A DNA stretch of 64,000 nucleotides from positions 1,736,001-1,800,000 of the forward strand of contig NZ_PDCM01000002.1 in assembly GCF_008634025.1 (NCBI RefSeq), given 5' to 3'. Position numbers and translations under genes: made by a program. Source of the stretch: Streptomyces albofaciens JCM 4342 (GTDB lineage Bacteria; Actinomycetota; Actinomycetes; Streptomycetales; Streptomycetaceae). This document shows, piece after piece, positions 17,644 through 25,703 of the stretch (its first letter is position 1; each line of letters begins with the position of its first letter). The notes below the pieces were generated by a model. It had not been told where the DNA came from. It saw only the letters and a list, made by a program, of their open reading frames with translations, and made no database searches.

Positions 17644-17666
17644 AATACGAATCTGAAATGCCAGTT
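17644..17666 (+). promoter_or_regulatory. Probable NsrR site in the hmp promoter
   Basis: A 23-base A/T-rich segment beginning AATACGAAT and ending GCCAGTT, with imperfect dyad symmetry and the size of an NsrR site. It lies 84 bases upstream of the hmp ATG. Confidence 0.55.
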
Positions 17667-17750
17667 TTCATCGCGGCGTCGCACCGCCCGGCCACCGCGC
17701 CGGCACAACTCAAGATCAGCACATCTCAAGAACACGAACCGGAGCATCCG

Positions 17751-18965
17751 ATGCTGTCGACCAAGTCCGCCGAGACCGTACGCGCCACCCTCCCCGCCGT
17801 CGGATCGGCCATCGGCGAGATCACCCCGCTCTTCTACGACAAGATGTTCGCCGCCCACCCGGAGCTGCTGCGCGACCTGTTCAACCGCGGCAACCAGGCC
17901 AACGGCAGCCAGCGCCAGGCACTGGCCGGTTCCATCGCCACCTTCGCGACGTACCTGGTGGAGCACCCGGACGAGCGCCCCGACGCGATGCTGGAGCGCA
18001 TCGCGCACAAGCACGCCTCGCTCGGCGTGCGCCCCGACCAGTACCCGATCGTGCGCGAGCACCTGTTCGCGGCCATCGCCGAGGTGCTCGGCGACGCGGT
18101 CACCGAAGAGGTGGCGGCGGCCTGGGACGAGGTGTACTGGCTGATGGCGAACGCCCTCATCGCCCTGGAGGAGCGGCTGTACGCGGCGGCGGGCACACCG
18201 GGCGGGGACGTGTGGCGCGAGTACCGGGTGACCGGCCGGTTCCAGGAGACCGACGACGTGGCCACCTTCGTCGTACAGCCGGTGGACGGGGGCCCGCTCC
18301 CGGCGTCCCGGCCCGGCCAGTACGTCTCCGTGCAGGTCGAGCTGCCCGACGGCGCCCACCAGATCCGGCAGTACAGTCTGTCGGGGCAGCCGGACGGCGC
18401 CCTCCAGTTCTCCGTGAAGCGGGTCACCGGCGACGCGGCGGGCTCGCCCGCCGGCGAGGTCTCCAATTACTTGCACGACCACGTGCAGGGCGGCGAAGTC
18501 CTGCGCGTGAGCGCGCCGTTCGGCGACGTGGTGCTGGACGAGGGCGACCGCCCGCTGCTGTTCGCCTCGGCGGGCATCGGCTGCACGCCCATGATCGGCA
18601 TGCTGTCGCGGCTCGCCGCCGACGGCTCCACCCGGCGCGTCGTCTCGGTCCACGCCGACCGCTCCCCGCACACCCACGCCTTCCGCACCGAACTGCGGCA
18701 GCTGACCGAGAAGCTGGACCACGCCACGGCGGAAGTCTGGTACGAGCAGCCGGGGACCGACGGGGACGGCGCGGGCGCCGGCGAGGCGATCACCTTCCAC
18801 GAGGGCCTGACCGACCTGAGCCGGGTGGAGATCCCGGCCGGCACCGTCGCCTACCTCTGCGGCCCGGTGCCGTTCATGAAGGCCGTCCGCGCCCAGCTCC
18901 TGGAGGCGGGCGTACCGGCGGCGGACATCCACTACGAGGTGTTCGGGCCGGACCTGGGCCTCTGA
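17751..18965 (+). CDS. hmp: Flavohaemoglobin, nitric oxide dioxygenase
   Basis: A 404-residue cytoplasmic enzyme converting NO and O2 to nitrate with NAD(P)H. The globin domain (residues about 1-140) contains the haem-pocket F-N-R-G-N-Q, the proximal His region I-A-H-K-H-A-S-L, and W-D-E-V-Y-W. The ferredoxin-reductase domain has the FAD motif R-Q-Y-S-L-S, the nucleotide motif A-S-A-G-I-G-C-T-P and L-C-G-P-V-P-F-M near the C-terminus. Length equals the family norm. It sits 152 bases after nsrR with an NsrR-like site between, so it is likely induced by NO. An extended start upstream is rejected because it precedes the globin fold. Confidence 0.95.
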   Translation: MLSTKSAETVRATLPAVGSAIGEITPLFYDKMFAAHPELLRDLFNRGNQANGSQRQALAGSIATFATYLVEHPDERPDAMLERIAHKHASLGVRPDQYPIVREHLFAAIAEVLGDAVTEEVAAAWDEVYWLMANALIALEERLYAAAGTPGGDVWREYRVTGRFQETDDVATFVVQPVDGGPLPASRPGQYVSVQVELPDGAHQIRQYSLSGQPDGALQFSVKRVTGDAAGSPAGEVSNYLHDHVQGGEVLRVSAPFGDVVLDEGDRPLLFASAGIGCTPMIGMLSRLAADGSTRRVVSVHADRSPHTHAFRTELRQLTEKLDHATAEVWYEQPGTDGDGAGAGEAITFHEGLTDLSRVEIPAGTVAYLCGPVPFMKAVRAQLLEAGVPAADIHYEVFGPDLGL

Positions 18966-19122
18966 TCACGGCACGCGCCCGGCCCACCGGCCGGGCGCAC
19001 CGCCCGCACCCGGACACCCCCGCGTTACCCAGCCGTAACCTACCGACGGGTTACCACCGGTAAGAACGGCACCTTACTCTCCAGTCACTTCAGCCCCCCT
19101 CCTGAAGCACCTGGAGCAGTAG

Positions 19123-20748
19123 ATGTCGCCCTCACGCACCACGCTGCGCACCGCCGTCGGTACCGTCTCCGCGGCCGTGCTCGCCACCTCCACCCTCGCG
19201 GGCGCCCCGGCCGCGAACGCCGCCGCGCACTCCCCCGCGGCCGGCGCGCGAAGCGGTGCCACGGCACCCCGGGACCTCGCGGCGCGGTTCCCCGACGTGA
19301 AGTTCGTCGACATCCAGGGCGACGGCGGCATCACCCTGAAGGCCAACGTCTTCACGCCGGGCGACGCCGCGCCCGGCCGCCGCTACCCGCTGATCGTGCT
19401 GCCCACCAGCTGGGGCATGCCGCAGATCGAGTACGTCGTGCAGGCCAAGAAGCTCGCCGACGCCGGGTACGTGGTGGTCGGCTACAACTCCCGCGGCTTC
19501 TGGCAGTCCGGCGGGCAGATCGAGACGGCCGGTCCCCCGGACATCGCCGACGCCTCCAAGGTCATCGACTGGGCGCTGGCCCACACCCCGGCCGACCCGG
19601 GCGAGGTGGGCATGGGCGGGGTGTCGTACGGTGCCGGGATCAGCCTGCTGACCGCCGCCTTCGACAAGCGGGTCAAGGCGGTCGCGGCGCTCAGCGGCTG
19701 GGCCGACCTGATCGACTCGATCTACAGCGGGCGCACCCAGCACGCCCAGGCCGCCGGGCTGCTGGGCGGCCTGGGCGCGCTGACCGGCCGCCCCAGCGCG
19801 GAACTCCAGGGCATCCTGAAGGACTTCCTCGGCTCGAACCTGGCCAAGGAGGGCGACATGATCAAGTGGGGCGCCGAGCGCTCCGCGGTCACCTACCTGG
19901 ACAAGATCAACGCCAATGGCGCGGCCATCATGCTGGGCAACGCCTGGGGCGACTCGCTCTTCCCGCCCAACCAGTACGCCGACTTCTACGAGAAGCTCAA
20001 GGGACCCAAGCGGCTGGAGTTCCGGCCCGGTGACCACGCCACCGCCGAGGGCCTGGGCCTGCTCGGGCTGCCGAACGACACCTGGGACCACACCAAGCGC
20101 TGGTTCGACCACTACCTGAAGGGCGCGGACAACGGCGTGGACCGGGAGGCGCCCGTACAGCTGAAGTCCCGCTCCACCGGCGCCTACGAGGGCTACAAGA
20201 GCTGGAAGGACGTGCCCTCCGGCCACCGCAGGATCGCGCTGGACGGCACGCGGCGGATCGGCACCGACCGGGACTCCGGCGCCAACGGCGGCACCGTCTT
20301 CCTGTCCAGCCTCCTGGACCAGTTCCTCAAGCTGCCGCCGATGGCCTCGATCCCGCTGCTGCCGCGCTCGGCCGCGGCCGTGTGGCAGTCCGAGCGCTAC
20401 GCCTCCGCCCAGCACGTACGCGGTACGGCGAAGCTGCACACCACCGTGACCAGCACCGCCGGGAGCGGCACCGGCATCGCCTACCTGTACGACGTCGGGC
20501 CGCTCGGCCTCGGCAAGCTGGTCTCGCACGCGCCGTTCACCTTCCACGGGAAGACCCCGGGCCAGCCGTTCGGCGTGGACCTGGAGCTGTTCTCGACGGC
20601 ATACGACGTCCCGGCGGGCCACCGGCTGGCGGTGGTCGTGGACGCCGTGGACCCGCTCTACATCGAGCACAACCCGTCCGGCGCGCAGCTCACGTTCTCC
20701 TCGCCCGCCGCCGACCCCTCGTGGCTGTCGGTGCCGGTACGCGACTGA
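19123..20748 (+). CDS. Secreted CocE/NonD-type alpha/beta-hydrolase (S15-like)
   Basis: A 541-residue exported hydrolase. A signal peptide covers about residues 1-33 (T-L-R-T-A-V-G-T then hydrophobic core to A-N-A-A-A). The catalytic domain has Y-N-S-R-G-F-W-Q-S-G-G, the nucleophile elbow G-G-V-S-Y-G-A-G, and a later G-D-H-A region for the His. A C-terminal beta-sandwich (about residues 390-541), typical of X-Pro dipeptidyl peptidase/CocE proteins, ends in a jelly-roll-like strand pattern. It cleaves an unknown peptide or ester outside the cell. It is monocistronic and convergent with gluD. Confidence 0.85.
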   Translation: MSPSRTTLRTAVGTVSAAVLATSTLAGAPAANAAAHSPAAGARSGATAPRDLAARFPDVKFVDIQGDGGITLKANVFTPGDAAPGRRYPLIVLPTSWGMPQIEYVVQAKKLADAGYVVVGYNSRGFWQSGGQIETAGPPDIADASKVIDWALAHTPADPGEVGMGGVSYGAGISLLTAAFDKRVKAVAALSGWADLIDSIYSGRTQHAQAAGLLGGLGALTGRPSAELQGILKDFLGSNLAKEGDMIKWGAERSAVTYLDKINANGAAIMLGNAWGDSLFPPNQYADFYEKLKGPKRLEFRPGDHATAEGLGLLGLPNDTWDHTKRWFDHYLKGADNGVDREAPVQLKSRSTGAYEGYKSWKDVPSGHRRIALDGTRRIGTDRDSGANGGTVFLSSLLDQFLKLPPMASIPLLPRSAAAVWQSERYASAQHVRGTAKLHTTVTSTAGSGTGIAYLYDVGPLGLGKLVSHAPFTFHGKTPGQPFGVDLELFSTAYDVPAGHRLAVVVDAVDPLYIEHNPSGAQLTFSSPAADPSWLSVPVRD

Positions 20749-20766
20749 GCACCTGGGCCGGGGGCG

Positions 20767-21630
20767 TCAGTGCTGTTGCCCCGCCCCCGGCAGCAGGGTC
20801 CCCGGCTCCGGGGCGTTCACGTCCACCGCCTCCGTCTTCAGGCTCCGACGCTGCCGCTCGGCGACCCGGTACGCACACCAGGACAGCAGCATGCACATGC
20901 CGATGTAGATCGGCGAGATGATCAGGACGACCGGGATGAACGGCAGGTCGTAGTCCAGGTTGGAGGCGATCAGCTTGCCGGCGTGCAGGAACTCCTCGTA
21001 GGTGATCAGGAAGCCGAGCGAGGTGTCCTTCAGGGCGACCACCAGCTGGCTGATGATCGTGGGCAGCATGGCGCGGACCGCCTGTGGCACCAGGACGTGC
21101 GTCATGACCTGCGTCTTGCGCATGCCCAGCGCGTACGCGGCCTCCCGCTGCCCGCGGTCGACCGAGTGCACCCCGGCCCGGAACACCTCGGCCAGCACCG
21201 AGCCGTTGTACAGCGTCAGCCCGGCGACGAGCGCGTACAGCGGCTCGGCCTTGAGCGCCACATAGATGAAGAAGATCATGACCAGCACGGGCATCGCGCG
21301 GAAGAACTCCACCAGCAGCGTGCTCACCCAGCGGACCGGCGTGTGCTCCGAGAGCCGTCCCGCGGCGAGCACCGCGCCCAGGACGAGGGAGAGCACCGCC
21401 GCGATCGCGAACGCCTTGAGCGTGTTGCCCAGACCTTCGAGCAGCAGCTCCTGGATGCCCTGGTACGCGAACGGCGTCCACTTGCGCGCGCTGAACTGGC
21501 CGGTGTCGACGAGCAGGTACCCGGCCCAGGCGAGGATGGCGAGGATCACCACGGTCGCCGCCACCCCGTAGAGCCGGTGCCGGCGCCGGGTCTGCGGTCC
21601 GGGGACGTCGTAGAGGGCGGTGGTGGTCAT
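20767..21630 (-). CDS. gluD: Glutamate-type ABC transporter permease GluD
   Basis: A 287-residue inner-membrane permease of the His/Glu/Gln/Arg family. The EAA-loop motif is E-A-A-Y-A-L-G-M-R-K-T-Q, and the N-terminal segment is hydrophobic. A hydrophilic N-terminus and a 30-residue cytoplasmic tail flank the membrane core. Its ATG overlaps the gluC stop (ATGA). It is last in the gluABCD operon and pairs with GluC. A G/C-rich stem (20757-20766 with 20782-20791) at its 3' end may serve as terminator. Confidence 0.9.
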   Translation of the reverse strand: MTTTALYDVPGPQTRRRHRLYGVAATVVILAILAWAGYLLVDTGQFSARKWTPFAYQGIQELLLEGLGNTLKAFAIAAVLSLVLGAVLAAGRLSEHTPVRWVSTLLVEFFRAMPVLVMIFFIYVALKAEPLYALVAGLTLYNGSVLAEVFRAGVHSVDRGQREAAYALGMRKTQVMTHVLVPQAVRAMLPTIISQLVVALKDTSLGFLITYEEFLHAGKLIASNLDYDLPFIPVVLIISPIYIGMCMLLSWCAYRVAERQRRSLKTEAVDVNAPEPGTLLPGAGQQH

Positions 21631-22271
21631 CGGGGAACCCCCCAGCGCTTTTCCAGCACGTTGAACAGCGCGCTGATGGTCAGGGTCACGATCAGATAGC
21701 CGACGGCGATCCAGACGAAGGTCCAGACGATGTCGTAGCCCAGCTCGTTGAGCGTCTTGTAGGTGCCGAGGAGTTCGACGACGCTGAAGGAGCCGGCGAT
21801 CGCGGAGTTCTTGGCGAGCGCGATGAGCGTGGAGCCGACGGGCGGGATGACGGTGCGGAACGCCTGCGGCAGCACCACGTCGCCCAGCGTCTGCGAGAAG
21901 GTCATGCCCAGGCTGCGGGCCGCCTCGCCCTGCCCCACCGGGACGGTGTTGATGCCGGAGCGCACCGCCTCGCAGATGAAGGCGGAGGTGTAGCAGCCCA
22001 GCGCCAGCACGGCGAAGACCTTGAAGGGCAGCACGACGCCGAAGCGCGGTAGGCCGAGCAGCACGGCGAAGAACAGCAGCGTCAACGGGGTGTTGCGCAG
22101 CACCATCACCCACACGGTGCCGAACACCCGCAGCGAGCCGACCGGCGCCACCCGGAACGCCGCCATCACCACGCCCACGACGAGGGCGAGCAGCGAGGCG
22201 AAGACGGTCAGTTCGACGGTGCCGAGCAGGCCCTCCCCGTAGCGGGAGAAGTTGTCCAGGAGCACGTTCAT
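21627..22271 (-). CDS. gluC: Glutamate-type ABC transporter permease GluC
   Basis: A 214-residue permease with about five transmembrane segments and the EAA motif G-E-A-A-R-S-L-G-M-T-F-S-Q. It sits 13 bases after gluB and overlaps gluD by four bases. The order gluA-gluB-gluC-gluD matches the actinobacterial glutamate uptake operon. Substrate assignment rests on operon structure and sequence type, so glutamine or another polar amino acid remains possible. Confidence 0.9.
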   Translation of the reverse strand: MNVLLDNFSRYGEGLLGTVELTVFASLLALVVGVVMAAFRVAPVGSLRVFGTVWVMVLRNTPLTLLFFAVLLGLPRFGVVLPFKVFAVLALGCYTSAFICEAVRSGINTVPVGQGEAARSLGMTFSQTLGDVVLPQAFRTVIPPVGSTLIALAKNSAIAGSFSVVELLGTYKTLNELGYDIVWTFVWIAVGYLIVTLTISALFNVLEKRWGVPR

Positions 22272-22284
22272 GGGCGGTCCGTCC

Positions 22285-23199
22285 TCAGCTCGCCGGGTAG
22301 CGGTCGATGGCGGGCGGCTGCGGAGCGGGAACGCCGGACAGGCCCAGCGTCGCGTCGTACGCCTTCTTCCAGTCGCCGTTCTTCTCGTGCGCGGCGAGCG
22401 CGTCGTCCAGCGCGAGGCGCAGCGCGGTGTCCCCGCGCGGCACGCCGATGCCGTACGGCTCCCGGGAGAACGGCTTGCCGGCCAGCTTCAGCTCGTCGGG
22501 CACCTTGGCGGCGTAGCCCATGAGGATCGCGTCATCGGTCGTGACGGCGTCGACCTGATAGGTGAGCAGGTTGTCGACGCACACCGAGTACGTGTCATAG
22601 GCGACCAGATCGGCCTTGGGGTAGTCGGACCGGATGCGCTGGTACGGCGTCGACCCCGCCGCCGAGCACACCTTCCTCCCCGCCAGATCCCGCGGCCCGT
22701 CGATGCCCTTCTGGTCCTTGCGCACGAGCAGTCCCTGCCCCGCCAGGTAGTACGGCCCGGCGAAGCCCACCTGCTGCTTGCGCTTGGCGTTGATGGTGTA
22801 GGTGCCGACGTAGTAGTCGATCTGGCCGTTCTGCAGGGCGGTCTCGCGGTTGGCGGACGAAATGGTCTTGAACCGGACCGTCTTCGGGTCGAAGCCGAGG
22901 GAGGCGGACAGCATCTTGGCGATCTCGATGTCGAAGCCGGTGTACGTGCCGGAGGCCGGATCCCGCTCGCCCATGTACGGCTGGTCCTCCTTCGCGCCGA
23001 CGACCAGGCGGCCGCGGTCCCTGGCCTTGCGCCAGGTCGCGGAGGCAGGCAGCCGGAACCCCTCGGCGGTCGTGTAGCGGGGCAGCTGACTGCCCTTGGG
23101 TCCTTTGACGGGCGGGCTGCCGGACTTGCCGCAGGCGGCGGCCAGCAGGGCGACGGCGGTCAGCGCGAGCGCCGCGAGGGCGGTTCGGGTGTGGTGCAT
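22285..23199 (-). CDS. gluB: Glutamate-binding lipoprotein GluB
   Basis: A 304-residue solute-binding protein of family 3. A lipoprotein signal ends in L-A-A-A-C-G, so the mature protein is lipid-anchored at residue 23. The domain starts with R-G-R-L-V-V-G-A-K and contains G-F-D-I-E-I-A-K, Q-N-G-Q-I-D-Y-Y and a late D-A-V-T-T-D-D hinge region. It delivers an acidic or polar amino acid to GluC/GluD. It is 14 bases downstream of gluA. Confidence 0.9.
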   Translation of the reverse strand: MHHTRTALAALALTAVALLAAACGKSGSPPVKGPKGSQLPRYTTAEGFRLPASATWRKARDRGRLVVGAKEDQPYMGERDPASGTYTGFDIEIAKMLSASLGFDPKTVRFKTISSANRETALQNGQIDYYVGTYTINAKRKQQVGFAGPYYLAGQGLLVRKDQKGIDGPRDLAGRKVCSAAGSTPYQRIRSDYPKADLVAYDTYSVCVDNLLTYQVDAVTTDDAILMGYAAKVPDELKLAGKPFSREPYGIGVPRGDTALRLALDDALAAHEKNGDWKKAYDATLGLSGVPAPQPPAIDRYPAS

Positions 23200-23213
23200 G
23201 GCGGCGCCCCCGG

Positions 23214-23978
23214 TCAGTGCTTGAGGATCTTGGAGAGGAAGTCCTTGGCGCGGTCGCTCTCGGGCGCGGTGAAGAACTCCTCCGGCGTGCGGTCCTCGAC
23301 GATCCGGCCGTCGGCCATGAAGACGACCCGGTTGGCGGCCGAGCGCGCGAAACCCATCTCATGGGTGACGACGACCATCGTCATGCCCTCCTGCGCGAGC
23401 TGCTGCATGACCTCCAGCACCTCGTTGATCATCTCCGGGTCGAGGGCGGAGGTCGGCTCGTCGAAGAGCAGCGCCTGCGGCTCCATGGCGAGCGCGCGGG
23501 CGATCGCCACCCGCTGCTGCTGGCCGCCGGAGAGCTGCGCCGGGTACTTGTCGGCGTGCGCCGCCAGGCCCACCCGCTCCAGGAGTTGGCGGGCCCGCTG
23601 CTCGGCCTCCTCCTTCTTGCGCTTGCGGACCTTGACCGGTGCGAGCATCACGTTGGCCAGCACGCTTTTGTGCGCGAAGAGGTTGAAGGACTGGAAGACC
23701 ATGCCGACTTCGGCACGCAGCCTGGCCAGTTCCCGCCCCTCCTCGGGAAGCGGGTGGCCGTCCAGGGTGATGGTGCCGGACTCGATCGGTTCGAGGCGGT
23801 TGATGGTGCGGCACAGGGTGGACTTGCCGGAGCCGGAGGGCCCGATGACGACCACCACCTCGCCGCGGCCGACGGTGAGATCGATGTCCTGGAGGACATG
23901 CAGTTTCCCGTAGTGCTTGTTGACCCCGCGCAGCTCGATCAGCGCATCACCGGCCATGTGCAGCCCGCTCACTCTCAT
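23214..23978 (-). CDS. gluA: Glutamate-type ABC transporter ATPase GluA
   Basis: A 254-residue ABC ATPase energising polar amino-acid uptake. Walker A is G-P-S-G-S-G-K-S-T, the signature L-S-G-G-Q-Q-Q-R, Walker [13 protein letters not shown], and the switch His is in [10 protein letters not shown]. It is the first gene of gluABCD. Two in-frame ATGs (23978 and 23957) are possible; I give the longer, which has a weak GGA seven bases upstream. Confidence 0.9.
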   Translation of the reverse strand: MRVSGLHMAGDALIELRGVNKHYGKLHVLQDIDLTVGRGEVVVVIGPSGSGKSTLCRTINRLEPIESGTITLDGHPLPEEGRELARLRAEVGMVFQSFNLFAHKSVLANVMLAPVKVRKRKKEEAEQRARQLLERVGLAAHADKYPAQLSGGQQQRVAIARALAMEPQALLFDEPTSALDPEMINEVLEVMQQLAQEGMTMVVVTHEMGFARSAANRVVFMADGRIVEDRTPEEFFTAPESDRAKDFLSKILKH

Positions 23979-24154
23979 CCGTCCAGCCAGGACACCGCAA
24001 CCTACCCGCACAAAACCGGGCCTTCTCCACTGACACGCACAGATGCCATGACAATCCCCGATTACCGGAGAAAATGCCCACGCGTGCCGGGTACGCGACC
24101 GCCGGCGGCGCCGGCGCGCGGCGGCCGGGCGGCCGGCTGCCGCACCACGCCTCC

Positions 24155-24185
24155 CTAGGTACACAGAGCCTGCCTGCGTACCTAG
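24155..24185. promoter_or_regulatory. Inverted repeat before the GntR gene
   Basis: CTAGGTAC and GTACCTAG form perfect 8-base arms around a 15-base spacer. The right arm ends ten bases before the GntR ATG. Position and symmetry fit a GntR autoregulatory operator; the spacing is long, so two half-sites bound by a dimer of dimers, or one by chance, are alternatives. Confidence 0.55.
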
Positions 24186-24194
24186 CCTGTGGGC

Positions 24195-24950
24195 ATGGGT
24201 GACAACCGGCCTGTCTTCCAGCGCATCGCCGACGACCTGCGCCGCCAGATCGACGAGGGCACGCTCCCCGTCGGCGCGCGCATCCCGTCCCGCTCCGAGC
24301 TGAAGCGGGCGTACGAGGCCAGCGACCAGACCGTGGACCGGGCGGTCCGCGTCCTGAAGGCCGCCGGCTACGCGGAAGGCCAGTTCGGGCGCGGGGTCTT
24401 CGTGACCGACCGGGCGCCCATAGGCACCCTGCTGCGCTCCACCGGCGCCGTGGACTCCCCGTTCGCCGCCCGGATCGCGCTGGAGGGCTCCCCCGACGGC
24501 GCGCCGCTGACCTGGGAGGCGTCCTCGACGACGGCCCCGGCGTCGGACCGGGTGGCGCGGCGGCTGTGCATCGTGCCGGGCACCGGCGTCATCCGGTCGG
24601 TGTACGAATACCTCGCCAACCGGCAGCCGGTGCAACTCGCCACGAGCTGGGAGCCGCTCGCCATCACCGAGGGCACGGACGTGGTCTTCCCGGAGTGCGG
24701 GCCCTATGCCCGGCGGGGCGTCCGGGGGCGCATGGCGGCCATCGGCATCCGGGTGGTGCGCGCCGAGGAGCGGGTGGGCTCGCGGCCCGCTTCCAGCGCC
24801 GAGGCGGAGGCGCTGGGCTGCTCCCCCGGGCAGTGCGTCACGGTCGTGGAGCGCACCCACTTCGACGCGGACGGGCGGGCCGTGGAGACCTCGGACATCG
24901 TCGTACGGGCCGACCGGTGGCGGCTCGCGTACGACATCGGGTTCGTGTAG
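24195..24950 (+). CDS. GntR-family regulator (HutC/UTRA type)
   Basis: A 251-residue regulator. The N-terminal winged helix (residues about 5-75) has [12 protein letters not shown] and P-S-R-S-E-L. The C-terminal UTRA effector domain includes R-S-V-Y-E-Y, A-T-S-W-E-P and a final [15 protein letters not shown] domains sense small metabolites. An ATG at 24195 is preferred to the GTG six bases earlier. It is divergent from gluABCD, so control of glutamate uptake is possible but unproven. Confidence 0.85.
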   Translation: MGDNRPVFQRIADDLRRQIDEGTLPVGARIPSRSELKRAYEASDQTVDRAVRVLKAAGYAEGQFGRGVFVTDRAPIGTLLRSTGAVDSPFAARIALEGSPDGAPLTWEASSTTAPASDRVARRLCIVPGTGVIRSVYEYLANRQPVQLATSWEPLAITEGTDVVFPECGPYARRGVRGRMAAIGIRVVRAEERVGSRPASSAEAEALGCSPGQCVTVVERTHFDADGRAVETSDIVVRADRWRLAYDIGFV

Positions 24951-25010
24951 CCGGGCTCGGGGCGGTGGGGTTTCGGGCGGTCTGACGCCGGACGACGGGC
25001 TGCGGACGGT

Positions 25011-25061
25011 CTCGGGCTTCGAGAGGTCCCGGGCTTCGAGCGGCCTCGGGCTTCGAGCGGT
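25011..25061. repeat. 17-bp tandem repeat, three copies
   Basis: Units starting at 25011, 25028 and 25045 share C-T/C-CGGGCTTCGAG followed by C/A-GG-T/C. They lie in the 198-base gap after the GntR gene. I see no gene or terminator there. Confidence 0.7.
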
Positions 25062-25148
25062 CGGGCCAGGGCCGGTGTCCGCGTTCCGGCGGCCGGGCGG
25101 GCCCCGGAGCCGGGCTCGCGGCTCTCCGCGGCCTCCGGACCCGGACCC

Positions 25149-25571
25149 TCAGCTCTCCGCGGCCTCCGCGTAGAGCTGGCAGAGTTCGGGCGCGCCGGTG
25201 GCCGCCCAGTCCCGGCCCGCGGTCACCACGTCCACCTCCCGGCCGGACGCCAGCCGGACCACCGGCTCGCCGCCCGGCCACACCTTCCAGCTGGCACCGG
25301 GCACCGTCCGCACCAGCACCGTGCCCAGGTAGCAGCCCGCGTCGTTGCCGAGCCAGGCCACCACCTCGGGGTCGTCGCGCCAGGCCGGGCGCAGCTGGTC
25401 CAGCGCCTCCAACGAGTGTGCCGAGTCGTCCAGTTCCACGCCTTCGGTCTGGGCCTGGGCACGCAGCAGCTCACACTCCGCCAGGAGCAGGGCCGCGCCT
25501 TCGGGGTCGTCTTCGACGGCGGGGCTCGCATCCGGCCGCTTACGCCACTTGTCCAGGAAAGACAGGTTCAT
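25149..25571 (-). CDS. DUF6278-like conserved protein
   Basis: A 140-residue soluble protein that I recognise as similar to the actinobacterial DUF6278 family. It starts M-N-L-S-F-L-D-K-W-R-K-R, has an acidic helix (residues about 20-50), W-L-G-N-D-A-G-x-Y-L-G-T near residue 73, and R-L-A-S-G-R-E-V-D-V toward the C-terminus. Function is unknown. It is divergent from the SGNH esterase gene. Confidence 0.75.
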   Translation of the reverse strand: MNLSFLDKWRKRPDASPAVEDDPEGAALLLAECELLRAQAQTEGVELDDSAHSLEALDQLRPAWRDDPEVVAWLGNDAGCYLGTVLVRTVPGASWKVWPGGEPVVRLASGREVDVVTAGRDWAATGAPELCQLYAEAAES

Positions 25572-25703
25572 GGGCGTAGCGTCCCACCCGGGCGGGGGCG
25601 GTGGCCACAGGCGCGCGGCGGCCCGGTGGCCGGATCACCGCGCCCGGCCACCGGTTCCGGCCGGTCCCGTACTCGTTCCCGGCACCCATGGAGGAACGCC
25701 CGT

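Noticed and set aside
20757..20791. Stem at the 3' end of gluD as a definite terminator
   Set aside because: Symmetric, but it overlaps the gluD coding end, so the pairing may be partly codon-driven; mentioned only in the gluD entry.
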